Shown here piece by piece: positions 51,227 to 61,483 of a DNA stretch of 64,000 bases. Below the pieces are notes generated by a model. That model was not told the DNA's origin. It worked only from the letters and a program-made list of their open reading frames with translations, and did not search any database. The number at the start of each line of letters is the position of its first letter. Position 1 is the stretch's first letter. The stretch comes from Kitasatospora viridis (GTDB lineage Bacteria; Actinomycetota; Actinomycetes; Streptomycetales; Streptomycetaceae), in the NCBI RefSeq assembly GCF_007829815.1, contig NZ_VIWT01000001.1, positions 1,821,501 through 1,885,500 of the forward strand. Direction: 5' to 3'. The position numbers were made by a program, and so were the translations under genes.

Positions 51227-53656
51227 GTGGCCCCGCTCGACCGCCCCGCCCCGACCGTGCCCGCGACCTTCCTGCCAGCCCGCGGCGGCCACCCCCGGGG
51301 GCCGGAGCGGGGCCGGCCGGAGCCGCCGGACGCGGCCGCCCGCACGACGGACGAACCGACGGCGGACGGACCGGCGACGAACGGACCGACGGCGGACGCA
51401 CTGCCACTGGCCCACGTGCCGCTGGACGAACTGCCCCCGGCCGGGCCCGCGCCCGACGGCCCCGTCCTGCGGCTGGCCGAGGCGCCGCTGCCGCCCGCCG
51501 AGATCGAACGGCTCGTCAGCGGCGCGCACCACGACCCGCACTCGCTGCTCGGCGCCCACCGCGCCACCGGCGGCACCGCGATCCGGGTGCTGCGCCCGCT
51601 GGCCGAGCGGGTCACCGTGGAGACCCCGTACGGACCGGCCGAGCTGACCCACCAGCAGAGCGGCCTGTTCACCGGCCTGCTGCCCGGCTCCACCACCCCG
51701 GCCTACCGGCTGCGGGTCGGCTACCCCGGCGCGGAACCGGTTCTGCAGGAGGACGCCTACCGGCTGCCGCCCACCCTCGGCGAACTGGACCTGCACCTGA
51801 TCCGGGAGGGCCGGCACGAGCGGCTCTGGGAGGCGCTGGGCGCGCACCGCCGGGTGGTCGACGGGATCCCCGGGATCGGCTTCGCGGTCTGGGCGCCGAA
51901 CGCGGTCGGGGTGCGGCTGGCCGGCGACTTCAACCACTGGGACGGCACCGGGTTCCCGATGCGCTCGCTCGGGGCCAGCGGGGTCTGGGAGCTCTTCGTG
52001 CCGCGGCTGCCGATGGGCACCCGGTACAAGTTCGAGATCCGGGGCCGCGACGGCGTGCTGCGCCAGAAGGCCGACCCGCTCGCCCGGGCGGCCCAACTCC
52101 CGCCGGAGACCGCCTCGGTGGTCACCGAGTCAACCTACGAGTGGGGCGACCGGGAGTGGCTGGAGCGGCGGGCCCGGGCCGGCCACCACCGCGAGCCGAT
52201 GTCCGTCTACGAGGTCCACCTGCCCTCCTGGCGGGCCGGCCTGAACTACCGCCAACTGGCCGCCGAACTGCCCGCCTACCTGCGCGAACTGCACTTCACC
52301 CACGTGGAGTTCATGCCGCTGATGGAGCACCCGTTCGGCGGCTCCTGGGGCTACCAGGTCTCCGGCTTCTACGCGCCCACCGCGCGCCTGGGCAGCCCCG
52401 ACGACTTCCGCTACCTGGTGGACTCGCTGCACCGGGCCGGGATCGGCGTGATCATGGACTGGGTGCCCGCCCACTTCCCCAAGGACGACTTCGCGCTGGC
52501 CCGGTTCGACGGCGAGCCGCTCTACGAGCCGGCCGACCCGCGGCGCGCCGAGCACCCCGACTGGGGCACCCTGACCTTCGACTACGGCCGCACCGAGGTC
52601 CGCAACTTCCTGGTGGCGAACGCGGTCTACTGGTGCGAGGAGTTCCACATCGACGGGCTGCGGGTGGACGCGGTCGCCTCGATGCTCTACCTCGACTACT
52701 CCCGCGAGTACGGCCAGTGGGCGCCCAACCAGTTCGGCGGCCGGGAGAACCTGGACGCGGTCGGCTTCCTGCAGGAGATGAACGCCACCGTCTACAAGCG
52801 CTGCCCGGGCGTGGTGACCATCGCCGAGGAGTCCACCGCCTGGGACGGCGTCACCCGCACCACCGAGACCGGCGGCCTCGGCTTCGGCTTCAAGTGGAAC
52901 ATGGGCTGGATGCACGACTCGCTGGTCTACATCGGCAAGGAGCCGGTGCACCGCAAGTACCACCACAACGAGATCACCTTCTCCATGGTGTACGCCTACT
53001 CGGAGAACTACGTGCTGCCGATCTCGCACGACGAGGTGGTGCACGGCAAGGGCGCACTGGTCTCCAAGATGCCCGGCGACTGGTGGCAGCAGCGGGCCAA
53101 CGAGCGCGCCTACCTGGGCTTCATGTGGGCCCACCCGGGCAAGCAACTGCTCTTCATGGGACAGGAGTTCGCCCAGGGCGCGGAGTTCCACCACGAGCAC
53201 GGGCCGCAGTGGTGGGTGCTGGAGGAGGACTGGCCGGCGCACCAGGACCACCGCGGGGTGCGGCGGCTGGTCGCCGAGCTGAACCGGGTCTACCGGGAGC
53301 GGCCGCAGCTCTGGGAGCAGGACACCAGCCCGGCCGGCTTCCGCTGGCTGGACGGCGGCGCGGCCGAGGACAACCTGCTCTCCTTCGTCCGGTACGCGGC
53401 CGACGGCAGCCCGCTGGTGGCGGTCTGCAACTTCTCGCCCGTGGTCCGCCGCGGGCACCGGGTCGGGCTGCCGGAGCTCGGCGGACCAGGGCAGCTCTGG
53501 CGCGAGGTGCTGAACACCGACGACCAGCGGTACGGCGGCAGCGGAGTGTCCAACCCGGCCCACCTGGAGTCCGAGGCGATCGCCTGGAACGACCAGCCGC
53601 GCAGCGCCGAACTGGTGCTGCCCCCGCTCGCCACCGTCTGGCTGGCCCCGGCCTGA
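51227..53656 (+). CDS. glgB: 1,4-alpha-glucan branching enzyme
   Basis: An 809-residue GH13 enzyme introducing alpha-1,6 branches. GTG 51227 is chosen for the GGAGGAG six bases upstream. A disordered Pro/Ala/Asp-rich tail (about 1-85, with repeated TADGPAT-like units) precedes two CBM48-like beta domains ([37 protein letters not shown]). The barrel has the nucleophile Asp in [18 protein letters not shown], acid Glu in [12 protein letters not shown] and [12 protein letters not shown]. It follows the maltokinase by 55 bases. Confidence 0.96.
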   Translation: MAPLDRPAPTVPATFLPARGGHPRGPERGRPEPPDAAARTTDEPTADGPATNGPTADALPLAHVPLDELPPAGPAPDGPVLRLAEAPLPPAEIERLVSGAHHDPHSLLGAHRATGGTAIRVLRPLAERVTVETPYGPAELTHQQSGLFTGLLPGSTTPAYRLRVGYPGAEPVLQEDAYRLPPTLGELDLHLIREGRHERLWEALGAHRRVVDGIPGIGFAVWAPNAVGVRLAGDFNHWDGTGFPMRSLGASGVWELFVPRLPMGTRYKFEIRGRDGVLRQKADPLARAAQLPPETASVVTESTYEWGDREWLERRARAGHHREPMSVYEVHLPSWRAGLNYRQLAAELPAYLRELHFTHVEFMPLMEHPFGGSWGYQVSGFYAPTARLGSPDDFRYLVDSLHRAGIGVIMDWVPAHFPKDDFALARFDGEPLYEPADPRRAEHPDWGTLTFDYGRTEVRNFLVANAVYWCEEFHIDGLRVDAVASMLYLDYSREYGQWAPNQFGGRENLDAVGFLQEMNATVYKRCPGVVTIAEESTAWDGVTRTTETGGLGFGFKWNMGWMHDSLVYIGKEPVHRKYHHNEITFSMVYAYSENYVLPISHDEVVHGKGALVSKMPGDWWQQRANERAYLGFMWAHPGKQLLFMGQEFAQGAEFHHEHGPQWWVLEEDWPAHQDHRGVRRLVAELNRVYRERPQLWEQDTSPAGFRWLDGGAAEDNLLSFVRYAADGSPLVAVCNFSPVVRRGHRVGLPELGGPGQLWREVLNTDDQRYGGSGVSNPAHLESEAIAWNDQPRSAELVLPPLATVWLAPA

Positions 53657-53779
53657 CCGACCCGCCGCACGTCCAGGGATCTCCCAGCTTGGCGCAACCG
53701 AACGCCCGTTCCCAGTAGTCTCAGCTCGCGCCGGGCGAACGGACCCGGGGAGCGACCTGGAGCTGGGTACCCGAGCACG

Positions 53780-54970
53780 ATGGCACTGACCGGCATACCG
53801 TTCTTCATCCTCACGATCCTGCTGTTCGTGGGCTCGATCGCGCTGGCCATGGCGCAGTGGGCCCGCAGCGGGCTGGCCCCCGGCCGGGCCGCCGGCCGGC
53901 GCGGCTCGGGCCGGCGGGCCCAGCCGTCGCGGCAGCGCGGCCCGCTCGCCGCCGCCGGCTACCTGGGGACGATCCTGCTCTGCCAGTTCACAGCGGTCGC
54001 CATGGTCTTCGTGATGGTCAACAACTCGACCCAGCTCTACGACAACTGGAGCGACCTGCTCGGCACCGGCAGCCACGTGCGGGCCGTGCCGCCGCCGCCG
54101 AAGGACAACGGGCTGGCCGGGGACGCCGCGGCGGCCTCGGCGAACCCGGGCGCCAAGGTGGTGGCCTCCTTCCACGCCCCGTCCTCGGACGCGGTGCCGC
54201 GCGACGTCAAGGAGACCGAGCTCAAGGGCAAGCTCTCCGGCGTGGACGGCGAGGTGCTGGTCTGGACGCCGCCGCAGTACGACGACCCGGCCTACAAGGA
54301 CAAGAACTTCCCGGTCGTCGAACTGCTGGCCGGCTTCCCCGGCAGCTCGGCCGCCTGGTTCGGCACCATGAACGTGTCCAAGCAGCTCGCGCCGCTGATG
54401 AAGAGCGGCGAGGTGACCCCGTTCATCCTGGTCTCGCCGCGGGTCACGCTGCTCGGCCAGAACACCGACACGGGCTGCGCCGACGTCCCGGGCAAGGTCA
54501 ACGCCGAGACCTGGCTCGACCGGGACGTCCCGCAGATGATCCTGGACAACTTCCGCACCACCGCCTCCGCCGACCAGTGGGCGGTGGCCGGCTACTCGGC
54601 CGGCGCGCACTGCGCCGCCCGGCTGGTGCTGGGCCACCCCGACCGCTACCGCGCCGCGATCGCCATGTCGGGCTACAACGACCCGATCCAGGAGGCGGAC
54701 TCGCTGACCGCCAAGGACCCCAAGCTCCGCCAGACCTCCAACCCGCTCTACCTGCTGACCCACGCCACCACCCCGCCCAACGTCGCGCTCTGGATGAGCG
54801 GCCGCAAGGGCGACGGCCTGGAGGACGCCACCGCGCTCCAGCAGGCCGCCAAGGCGCCCACCACGGTCACCCCGTTCGAGACCACCGGGCCGCACCTGAC
54901 CTCCACCTGGGAGCCGCTGGTCGTCCCGACCTTCAAGTGGCTGAGCACGATCATCCCGGCGCCCAAGTGA
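53780..54970 (+). CDS. Membrane-anchored alpha/beta-hydrolase (esterase D/Fbp-like)
   Basis: A 396-residue protein with two N-terminal membrane helices (FFILTILLFVGSIALAMAQW and GYLGTILLCQFTAVAMVFVMV) separated by a short basic loop, then an exterior hydrolase domain. The nucleophile elbow is AGYSAGAHCA, and the histidine is probably in TTGPHLTSTW near the C-terminus. It resembles actinobacterial esterases related to antigen 85 mycolyltransferases, though streptomycetes lack mycolic acids, so the ester substrate is unknown. ATG 53780. It lies 123 bases downstream of glgB and could be read from the same transcript. Confidence 0.8.
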   Translation: MALTGIPFFILTILLFVGSIALAMAQWARSGLAPGRAAGRRGSGRRAQPSRQRGPLAAAGYLGTILLCQFTAVAMVFVMVNNSTQLYDNWSDLLGTGSHVRAVPPPPKDNGLAGDAAAASANPGAKVVASFHAPSSDAVPRDVKETELKGKLSGVDGEVLVWTPPQYDDPAYKDKNFPVVELLAGFPGSSAAWFGTMNVSKQLAPLMKSGEVTPFILVSPRVTLLGQNTDTGCADVPGKVNAETWLDRDVPQMILDNFRTTASADQWAVAGYSAGAHCAARLVLGHPDRYRAAIAMSGYNDPIQEADSLTAKDPKLRQTSNPLYLLTHATTPPNVALWMSGRKGDGLEDATALQQAAKAPTTVTPFETTGPHLTSTWEPLVVPTFKWLSTIIPAPK

Positions 54971-54973
54971 TTT

Positions 54974-55027
54974 GACGGCCGACGGGCCTGACGGCCGGTC
55001 GACCTGACGGCCGGTCGACCTGACGGC
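54974..55027 (+). repeat. 16-bp tandem repeat upstream of pta
   Basis: GACGGCCGACGGGCCT, then two exact copies of GACGGCCGGTCGACCT, then a partial copy GACGGC. It starts immediately after the esterase stop and lies about 130-185 bases before the pta start. Confidence 0.75.
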
Positions 55028-55158
55028 AGATGACTTTCGTCCCTTGCCCCACGCGGCCCCTTGGGCATGCGAATGCCCACCCGGACTGCGAATGTATGGT
55101 CGAAGCGATCCGGCCCGAGTCGGGGCGGACCGAGTTCGGACGGAACGGGGTACCGCGG

Positions 55159-57297
55159 GTGGCGCGCAGTGTGTACGTGACCGGGATCGACCGGGGGGAC
55201 GGCCGGCAGGCCGTCGAACTCGGCGTCATGGAACTGCTCACCCGCCGGGTGGACCGGGTCGGCGTCTTCCGCCCCCTGGTGCACGCGGCCGACGGGCAGC
55301 CGGCCGCCGACCACGTGGTCGAGCTGCTGCGCACCCGCTACCGGCTGGACCTGCCGGTCACCGAGCTGTACGGGCTGAGCTACGAGGAGGCGGCCGAACT
55401 CGGCGCCGCCCGCGGCCAGGACGAGCTGGTCTCCACCCTGGTCGACCGGTTCCGGGCGCTGGAGCGGCGCTGCGAGGCGGTGCTGGTGCTCGGCACCGAC
55501 TACACCGCCACCACCATCCCCGACGAGCTCGCCTTCAACGCCCGGCTGGCCAACGAGTTCGGCGCCCAGGTGCTGCCCGTGGTCGGCGGCCGGCAGAAGG
55601 ACCGGCAGAGCGTGGTCACCGAGGTGCTGAACGCCCACCGGGCCTACGCCGACCTCGGCTGCTCGATCCTGGCGATGGTGGCCAACCGGGTCGCGCCGGC
55701 GGCCAAGCAGCCGGTGCTGCGCGGGCTGGCCGGCAAGCTGCCGGTGCCGGCCTACGCGGTTCCCGAGGAACCCGCCCTGGCCGCCCCGACGGTGGGTCAA
55801 CTGGTCGAGGCCACCGGCGCCGAGGTGCTGCTGGGCGACGCCGCCGGGCTGGCCCGGGACGTCCGCGGCTTCGTCTTCGGCGGCGCGATGCTGCCTACCT
55901 TCCTGCCCGCGCTGACCGAGGGCGCCCTGGTGGTCACCCCCGGGGACCGGGCCGACCTGCTGATCGGCTCGCTGGCCGCGCACGCGGCCGGCGCCCCGCC
56001 GATCGCCGGCGTGCTGCTGACGCTCGCTCAGCACCCCGGCCCGGACGTGCTGGCGCTGGCCGACCGGCTGGCCCCCGGCACCCCGGTGGCCGTGGTGCAC
56101 GAGGGCAGCTGGCCGACCGCCGCCGCGCTCACCCAGCTGGAGAGCCGGCTCAGCCCGGCCAACCCGCGCAAGGCGGAGATCGCGCTCGGCCTCTTCGAGC
56201 TGCACGTGGACTCCACCGAGCTGACCGACCGGATCGAGCTGGGCCGCTCCGACCGGGTCACCCCGATGATGTTCGAGCACGCGCTGCTGGAGCGGGCCCG
56301 CTCCGCCAGGAAGCACATCGTGCTGCCGGAGGGCGCCGAGGAGCGGGTGCTGCGGGCCGCCGAGATCCTGCTGCGCCGCAACATCTGCGACCTCACCCTG
56401 CTCGGCGAGCCGGCGGCGGTGCGCCGCAAGGCCGCCGCGCTCAGCCTCACCCTGCCCGAGCCGGACGACCCGGCCCCGGCCGGCGACCGGGCCCGGCTGC
56501 GGATCGTCGACCCGGCCGCCTCCCCGCTGCGCCGCCGGTTCGCCGAGCTCTACGCCGAGCTGCGGGCGCACAAGGGGATGACCGTCGAGCTGGCGCTGGA
56601 CGTGGTCACCGACGTCTCCTACTTCGGCACCCTGATGGTCCAGGAAGGCATCGCCGACGGCATGGTCTCCGGCGCGGTGCACTCCACCGCCGCCACCATC
56701 CGGCCGGCCTTCGAGGTGATCCGCACCTCGCCGGGCGCCTCGATCGTCTCCTCGGTCTTCTTCATGTGCCTGGCCGACAAGGTGCTGGTCTACGGCGACT
56801 GCGCGGTCAACCCCGACCCGGACGCCCAGCAGCTGGCCGACATCGCGATCCGCTCGGCCGAGACCGCCGCCGCCTTCGGCGTCGAGCCCAGGGTGGCGCT
56901 GCTCTCCTACTCCACCGGCAGCTCCGGCTCGGGCGCCGACGTGGACAAGGTGCGCAGGGCCACCGAGCTGGTCCGCGAGCGGCGTCCGGACCTGCTGGTG
57001 GAGGGCCCGGTCCAGTACGACGCGGCGGTGGACCCGCAGGTCGCGGCGACCAAGCTGCCGGGCTCGCCGGTGGCCGGCCGGGCGACCGTGCTGATCTTCC
57101 CGGACCTGAACACCGGCAACAACACCTACAAGGCCGTGCAGCGCTCGGCCGGCGCGGTCGCGGTCGGCCCGGTGCTGCAGGGCCTGCGCAAGCCGGTCAA
57201 CGACCTGTCCCGGGGCGCGCTGGTGCAGGACATCGTGACCACGGTGGCGATCACCGCCGTGCAGGCCCAGCTGCCGCAGGAGGCCGGCGATGAGTGA
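55159..57297 (+). CDS. pta: Phosphate acetyltransferase (long form)
   Basis: A 712-residue enzyme converting acetyl-CoA and phosphate to acetyl phosphate. The N-terminal part resembles a P-loop/BioD-like domain with a degenerate nucleotide motif (VTGIDRGDGRQAV), the middle is a DRTGG domain (AGLARDVRGFVFGGAMLPTF), and the last 330 residues are the PTA catalytic domain (KHIVLPEGAEERVLRAAEI, SYSTGSSGSG, FPDLNTGNNTYKAVQR). GTG 55159 is where family similarity begins; upstream in-frame codons look non-coding. It overlaps ackA by eight bases. Confidence 0.93.
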   Translation: MARSVYVTGIDRGDGRQAVELGVMELLTRRVDRVGVFRPLVHAADGQPAADHVVELLRTRYRLDLPVTELYGLSYEEAAELGAARGQDELVSTLVDRFRALERRCEAVLVLGTDYTATTIPDELAFNARLANEFGAQVLPVVGGRQKDRQSVVTEVLNAHRAYADLGCSILAMVANRVAPAAKQPVLRGLAGKLPVPAYAVPEEPALAAPTVGQLVEATGAEVLLGDAAGLARDVRGFVFGGAMLPTFLPALTEGALVVTPGDRADLLIGSLAAHAAGAPPIAGVLLTLAQHPGPDVLALADRLAPGTPVAVVHEGSWPTAAALTQLESRLSPANPRKAEIALGLFELHVDSTELTDRIELGRSDRVTPMMFEHALLERARSARKHIVLPEGAEERVLRAAEILLRRNICDLTLLGEPAAVRRKAAALSLTLPEPDDPAPAGDRARLRIVDPAASPLRRRFAELYAELRAHKGMTVELALDVVTDVSYFGTLMVQEGIADGMVSGAVHSTAATIRPAFEVIRTSPGASIVSSVFFMCLADKVLVYGDCAVNPDPDAQQLADIAIRSAETAAAFGVEPRVALLSYSTGSSGSGADVDKVRRATELVRERRPDLLVEGPVQYDAAVDPQVAATKLPGSPVAGRATVLIFPDLNTGNNTYKAVQRSAGAVAVGPVLQGLRKPVNDLSRGALVQDIVTTVAITAVQAQLPQEAGDE

Positions 57298-58495
57298 GGC
57301 GACCCGGATCCTGGTGCTGAACGCCGGTTCCTCCTCGGTGAAGTACCAGCTGATCGACATGGTGGACGGCGCCCGGTTGGCCGTCGGCCTGGTGGAGCGG
57401 ATCGGCGAGCGGACCGGCCGGCTGGCGCACACCCCGCACGGCGGCGAGCGGCGCGAACGCACCGAGCCGGTGCCGGACCACGCGGCGGCGCTGCGCGCGA
57501 TGGCCGAGGAGCTGGCCGCCGACGGGATCGGCCTGGACTCCCCCGAACTGGCCGCGATCGGCCACCGGGTGGTGCACGGCGGCAAGCGGTTCACCGCGCC
57601 GACCGTGGTCACCGACGAGGTGCTGACCGAGATCCGCCGGCTGGTCCCGGTCGCCCCGCTGCACAACCCCGCCAACATCACCGGCATCGAGGTGGCCCGC
57701 GCCCTGCGGCCCGACCTGCCGCAGGTGGCGGTCTTCGACACCGCCTTCCACACCACCGTGCCGGAGTACGCGGCCCGGTACGCGATCGACACCGCGGTGG
57801 CCGACGAGCACCGGGTGCGCCGCTACGGCTTCCACGGCACCTCGCACCAGTACGTCTCCCGGGCCACCGCCCGGCTGCTCGGCCGCGACCCGGCGGAGCT
57901 GAACGTGATCGTGCTGCACCTGGGCAACGGCGCCTCCGCCTCGGCGGTGGCCGGCGGGGTCTGCGTGGAGACCTCGATGGGCCTGACCCCGCTGGAGGGC
58001 CTGGTGATGGGCACCCGCTCGGGCGACCTGGACCCGGGCGTGGTCTTCCACCTGCACCGGGTCGGCGGCCTGTCCATCGACGAGATCGACGACCTGCTGA
58101 ACCGCCGCAGCGGCCTGCTCGGGCTCTGCGGGGAGAACGACATGCGGGAGGTGCTGCGCCGGACCGAGGAGGGCGACCCGGCCGCGCGGCTGGCCTTCGA
58201 CGCCTACGTGCACCGGCTGCGCAAGTACGTCGGCGGCTACTACGCGGTGCTCGGCCGGGTGGACGCGATCGCCTTCACCGCCGGGGTCGGCGAGAACGCC
58301 GCGCCGGTGCGGGCCGCGGCCTGCGCGGGCCTCGCCGAGCTGGGCATCGCGGTGGATCCGGAGCTCAACTCGATCCGCTCGGGCGAACCCCGGGTGATCT
58401 CGCCGGAGTACTCACGGGTAACCGTCGCGGTGGTGCCGACGGACGAGGAACTGGAAATCGCCCAGCAGGCGTACGCACTGGTCCACCAGGGTTAA
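57290..58495 (+). CDS. ackA: Acetate kinase
   Basis: A 401-residue ASKHA-fold kinase: ILVLNAGSSSVKYQL at the start, FDTAFHTTVP, RRYGFHGTSHQYV, HLGNGASASAV, VMGTRSGDLDPG and TAGVGENA, all canonical. It makes ATP from acetyl phosphate, giving acetate overflow together with Pta, or activates acetate in reverse. ATG 57290 lies inside the pta coding end, so translation is coupled. It precedes pyk by 62 bases. Confidence 0.97.
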   Translation: MSEATRILVLNAGSSSVKYQLIDMVDGARLAVGLVERIGERTGRLAHTPHGGERRERTEPVPDHAAALRAMAEELAADGIGLDSPELAAIGHRVVHGGKRFTAPTVVTDEVLTEIRRLVPVAPLHNPANITGIEVARALRPDLPQVAVFDTAFHTTVPEYAARYAIDTAVADEHRVRRYGFHGTSHQYVSRATARLLGRDPAELNVIVLHLGNGASASAVAGGVCVETSMGLTPLEGLVMGTRSGDLDPGVVFHLHRVGGLSIDEIDDLLNRRSGLLGLCGENDMREVLRRTEEGDPAARLAFDAYVHRLRKYVGGYYAVLGRVDAIAFTAGVGENAAPVRAAACAGLAELGIAVDPELNSIRSGEPRVISPEYSRVTVAVVPTDEELEIAQQAYALVHQG

Positions 58496-58557
58496 CAGCC
58501 GCTTTCGGAGGATCGTCCCGCCCTCCGGGAATAAGCCATACGGATAGGATCATCGAT

Positions 58558-59988
58558 ATGCGCCGAGCGAAAATTGTCTGCACCCTGGGTCCGGCCACGG
58601 ACTCCTACGAACAGCTGAAGGCCATCGTCGAGGCGGGCATGAACGTCGCCCGACTCAACATGAGCCACGGCTCCCACGCGGAGCACGAGGAGCGGTACCT
58701 GAAGGTCCGCCAGGTGGCCGAGGACACCGGCCGCACCATCGGTGTGCTGGCCGACCTGCAGGGCCCCAAGATCCGTCTGGCGACCTTCGCCAACGGCCCG
58801 GTGACCGTTGACAACGGCGACACGTTCACCATCACCACCGAGGACGTCCCCGGTGACCAGCACATCTGCGGCACCACCTACAAGGGCCTGCCCGGCGACG
58901 TGAAGCCGGGCGACCCGATCCTGATCAACGACGGCGTCATCGCCCTGGAGGTCGTCAGCGTCGACGGCCCGCGGGTGAAGACCGTGGTGGTCGAGGGCGG
59001 TGTGCTCTCCAACAACAAGGGCATCAACCTGCCCGGCGCGGCCGTCAACGTGCCCGCACTCTCCGAGAAGGACAAGGACGACCTGCGCTTCGCGCTGCGT
59101 CTGGGCGTCGACATGGTCGCGCTCTCCTTCGTCCGCAACGCCGCCGACATCGACGACGTGCACAAGGTGATGGACGAGGTCGGCATCCGGGTGCCGGTCA
59201 TCGCCAAGATCGAGAAGCCGCAGGCCGTCGAGGCGATGGAGGAGATCGTCCTCGCCTTCGACGCGATCATGGTCGCCCGCGGCGACCTCGCGGTCGAGTA
59301 CCCGCTGGAGAAGGTCCCGCTGGTCCAGAAGCAGCTGATCACGCTGGCCCGCCGCAACGCCAAGCCGGTCATCGTCGCCACCCAGATGATGGAGTCGATG
59401 ATCCACGCCTCGCGGCCGACCCGCGCCGAGGTCTCCGACGTCGCCAACGCGATCCTGGACGGCACCGACGCGGTGATGCTCTCCGCCGAGTCCAGCGTCG
59501 GCAAGTACGCGGTCGAGACGGTCCGCACGATGAGCCGGATCGCCGAGGAGGCCGAGCTCGAACTGCTCGCCCAGGGCCTGCAGCCGCTCAACCCGGGCCG
59601 CAAGCCGCGCACCCAGGGCGGCTCGGTCGCCCGCGCCGCCTGCGAGCTGGGCGACTTCCTGAACGCCCAGGCCCTGGTCGCCTTCACCAAGTCCGGCGAC
59701 ACCGCCCGGCGGCTCTCCCGCTACCGCTCGCCGATCCCGGTGATCGCCTTCACCCCGGACGCGGCCACCCGCAACCAGCTCTCGCTGAGCTGGGGCGTCG
59801 AGGCGTACGTGACCGAGCAGGTCGCCACCACCGACGAGATGGTCGGCCAGGTCGACCGCGAGCTGCTCTCCATGAAGCGGCTCGCCGAGGGCGAGACGGT
59901 GATCGTCACCGCCGGCTCGCCGCCCGGCGTCCCCGGCAACACCAACATGGTCCAGGTGCACCACCTGGGCTCGCGGGCCAACAGCTGA
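58558..59988 (+). CDS. pyk: Pyruvate kinase
   Basis: A 476-residue enzyme making pyruvate and ATP from phosphoenolpyruvate. It has RRAKIVCTLGPATDS, MNVARLNMSHGSH, the active-site lysine in VIAKIEKPQAVE, MVARGDLAVEYPLEKVP and TQMMESMIH, and a normal C-terminal regulatory domain. It lies just after pta-ackA, as in S. coelicolor where this position is pyk2 (from memory). Two hairpins follow the stop codon. Confidence 0.97.
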   Translation: MRRAKIVCTLGPATDSYEQLKAIVEAGMNVARLNMSHGSHAEHEERYLKVRQVAEDTGRTIGVLADLQGPKIRLATFANGPVTVDNGDTFTITTEDVPGDQHICGTTYKGLPGDVKPGDPILINDGVIALEVVSVDGPRVKTVVVEGGVLSNNKGINLPGAAVNVPALSEKDKDDLRFALRLGVDMVALSFVRNAADIDDVHKVMDEVGIRVPVIAKIEKPQAVEAMEEIVLAFDAIMVARGDLAVEYPLEKVPLVQKQLITLARRNAKPVIVATQMMESMIHASRPTRAEVSDVANAILDGTDAVMLSAESSVGKYAVETVRTMSRIAEEAELELLAQGLQPLNPGRKPRTQGGSVARAACELGDFLNAQALVAFTKSGDTARRLSRYRSPIPVIAFTPDAATRNQLSLSWGVEAYVTEQVATTDEMVGQVDRELLSMKRLAEGETVIVTAGSPPGVPGNTNMVQVHHLGSRANS

Positions 59989-60002
59989 CCCGTGCTCACC
60001 TG

Positions 60003-60034
60003 ACGCCCCGTCGAGCAGCTGCTCGGCGGGGCGT
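60003..60034. terminator. First of two terminator hairpins after pyk
   Basis: ACGCCCCGTCGAGCA / TGCTCGGCGGGGCGT, a 15-bp stem with one G-T pair and a two-base loop, 15 bases after the pyk stop. Confidence 0.8.
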
Positions 60035-60060
60035 CGGTCTCGTCCCCGCGGTGGACGGGG

Positions 60061-60092
60061 AAGCCCCGCCGAGCGGCTGCTCGACGGGGCTT
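60061..60092. terminator. Second of two terminator hairpins after pyk
   Basis: AAGCCCCGCCGAGC / GCTCGACGGGGCTT with one mismatch and a GGCT loop, followed on the plus strand by TTCTT. It shares its core sequence with the first hairpin and ends 24 bases before the stop of the convergent secreted-protein gene, which it may also serve. Confidence 0.8.
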
Positions 60093-60115
60093 CTTGAGCC
60101 GGTGTGCGCGGGCGG

Positions 60116-61483
60116 TCAGAGCCCGTCGTACGGCTGGGTGTCGTTGTAGAGCTGCATGCCCGGGATGTGCAGGTCGCCGCCGAACTGGCCGGCCTGGACC
60201 GCCTTCACGCCGGTGAGCGCCATGTCGATCGGGATCGGGATCGCACCGATCAGGTTGTACAGCCACTCCGGCAGGGTGTCCGGCGTGAGCGTGATGGTGC
60301 CCAGCGGCGGCAGCGGGATGCCGTAGAGCGAGGCCAGCTCGCCGCTCAGGCTCTCCACGTACATCACGATCGGGCCGTTGCGCATGGTCGAGGTGGTGTT
60401 CGGCCCACCCTTCACGTGGAAGGTCTCGGCCGGCTTGGAGCCGATCGCGGTGTTCTCGATGGTCGACATGTCGAGGTTGTCGATGTCCACCGAGGAGACC
60501 GTGAACTTGAGCACCCGGTAGGTGCGGGTCGGGCTGTGCACCTCGTAGACGCCGCCGAAGACCGCGCCGTAGAGCGAGAGCTTGGTGGTGTGCAGGGTCC
60601 AGCTCTGGTCGGGCACCACGTTGCCGGTGAGCGTGCCGGCCGCCGACAGGTTGGTGGTGTCGACCGGGCAGAGCGGGCGGGTGTCGCCGTTCGCCAGCGC
60701 GGAGGCCACGGCCGACGGGGAGACCGGCATGCTCGGACTGGCCGAGGTCGAGGCCGGGGCCGACGCCGACGCGGAGGCCGAACCGGACGCGGCGGCGGAC
60801 GCCGACGGCGAAGCCGAACCAGACGGACTGGCACTGGGTGCCACCGACGGACCGGGCGTACCCGGGGTCGCGGCGCCCGGCGCGGGCGCGGCCGGCGCGC
60901 CCCCCTCCGCCGGAGTGCTCGGGGTCACCGGCGCGCCCACCCGGGGCGCGGCGTTGCCCGGCGCGGCGCTGCTGGGCGACGGGCTCGGCGTCGGCGTGCT
61001 CTGGTTCTGGTGGTGCGGGTCGAAGATCCCGGCGATGCCGCCCAGGATCGTCCCGATCAGGTCCTGGCTCTGCACCTGGCCGGGCTGCACCGCGGCGGCC
61101 TGCTGCACCACACCGCTGGTGACCGCCCTGGCGGCCTGCTGCTGGCTCGCCCCGGCCGGCGGCTGGGGCGCGGTGAAGGTCGCGGGCACGGCCTTGCCGG
61201 CCTCCTGCGCGGCGGCCTTGGTGGGCCCGGGCACCGGGGTCAGCTGGCTCTTCGGCACCGGGGTGACGGTGGTCGGGGCCGGCGTGCAGTTGGTGTTGCC
61301 GGCCACGGCGGCGTGCGCCAGCTCCGGCACGATGGTGGTGCCCATCAGCAGTGCGGTCGGCACGGCGGCCATGGCCAGCAGCCGGGCCCGGTGGCGGCCG
61401 CGGGTGCGCCGGGCGGCGTGCCGGCCGGAGCCGGTGCGCGGGGCGGCGTCCTGCGGCTCGCTCCGCTCGGGCTCCGCGCTCAC
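60116..61483 (-). CDS. Secreted protein with Ala/Ser/Pro linker, third gene of the DUF6230/DUF6114 operon
   Basis: A 455-residue exported protein. An Arg-rich N-terminus (RHAARRTRGRHRARLL) leads into a signal peptide ending ELAHA near residue 57. Residues 60-160 are Pro/Gln/Ala-rich; about 160-265 is a long low-complexity Ala/Ser/Pro spacer (SASASASAPASTSA). The C-terminal about 185 residues form a beta-rich domain (VPDQSWTLHTTKLSLYGAVFGGVYEVHS, FTVSSVDIDNLDMSTIENTAIG, FHVKGGPNTTSTMRNGPIVMYV). GTG start overlaps the DUF6114 stop (GTGA). Function unknown; a surface or envelope role is inferred. Confidence 0.8.
   Translation of the reverse strand: MSAEPERSEPQDAAPRTGSGRHAARRTRGRHRARLLAMAAVPTALLMGTTIVPELAHAAVAGNTNCTPAPTTVTPVPKSQLTPVPGPTKAAAQEAGKAVPATFTAPQPPAGASQQQAARAVTSGVVQQAAAVQPGQVQSQDLIGTILGGIAGIFDPHHQNQSTPTPSPSPSSAAPGNAAPRVGAPVTPSTPAEGGAPAAPAPGAATPGTPGPSVAPSASPSGSASPSASAAASGSASASASAPASTSASPSMPVSPSAVASALANGDTRPLCPVDTTNLSAAGTLTGNVVPDQSWTLHTTKLSLYGAVFGGVYEVHSPTRTYRVLKFTVSSVDIDNLDMSTIENTAIGSKPAETFHVKGGPNTTSTMRNGPIVMYVESLSGELASLYGIPLPPLGTITLTPDTLPEWLYNLIGAIPIPIDMALTGVKAVQAGQFGGDLHIPGMQLYNDTQPYDGL

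Noticed and set aside
53780..54970. Mycolyltransferase (antigen 85)
   Set aside because: Only the general esterase fold is shared; the gene neighbourhood is that of streptomycetes, which lack mycolic acids, so a general esterase call is safer.
55030..55158. Extra 43 codons before pta
   Set aside because: Cys/Pro-rich and unlike Pta; GTG 55159 starts the conserved SVYVTGIDRGDG segment.
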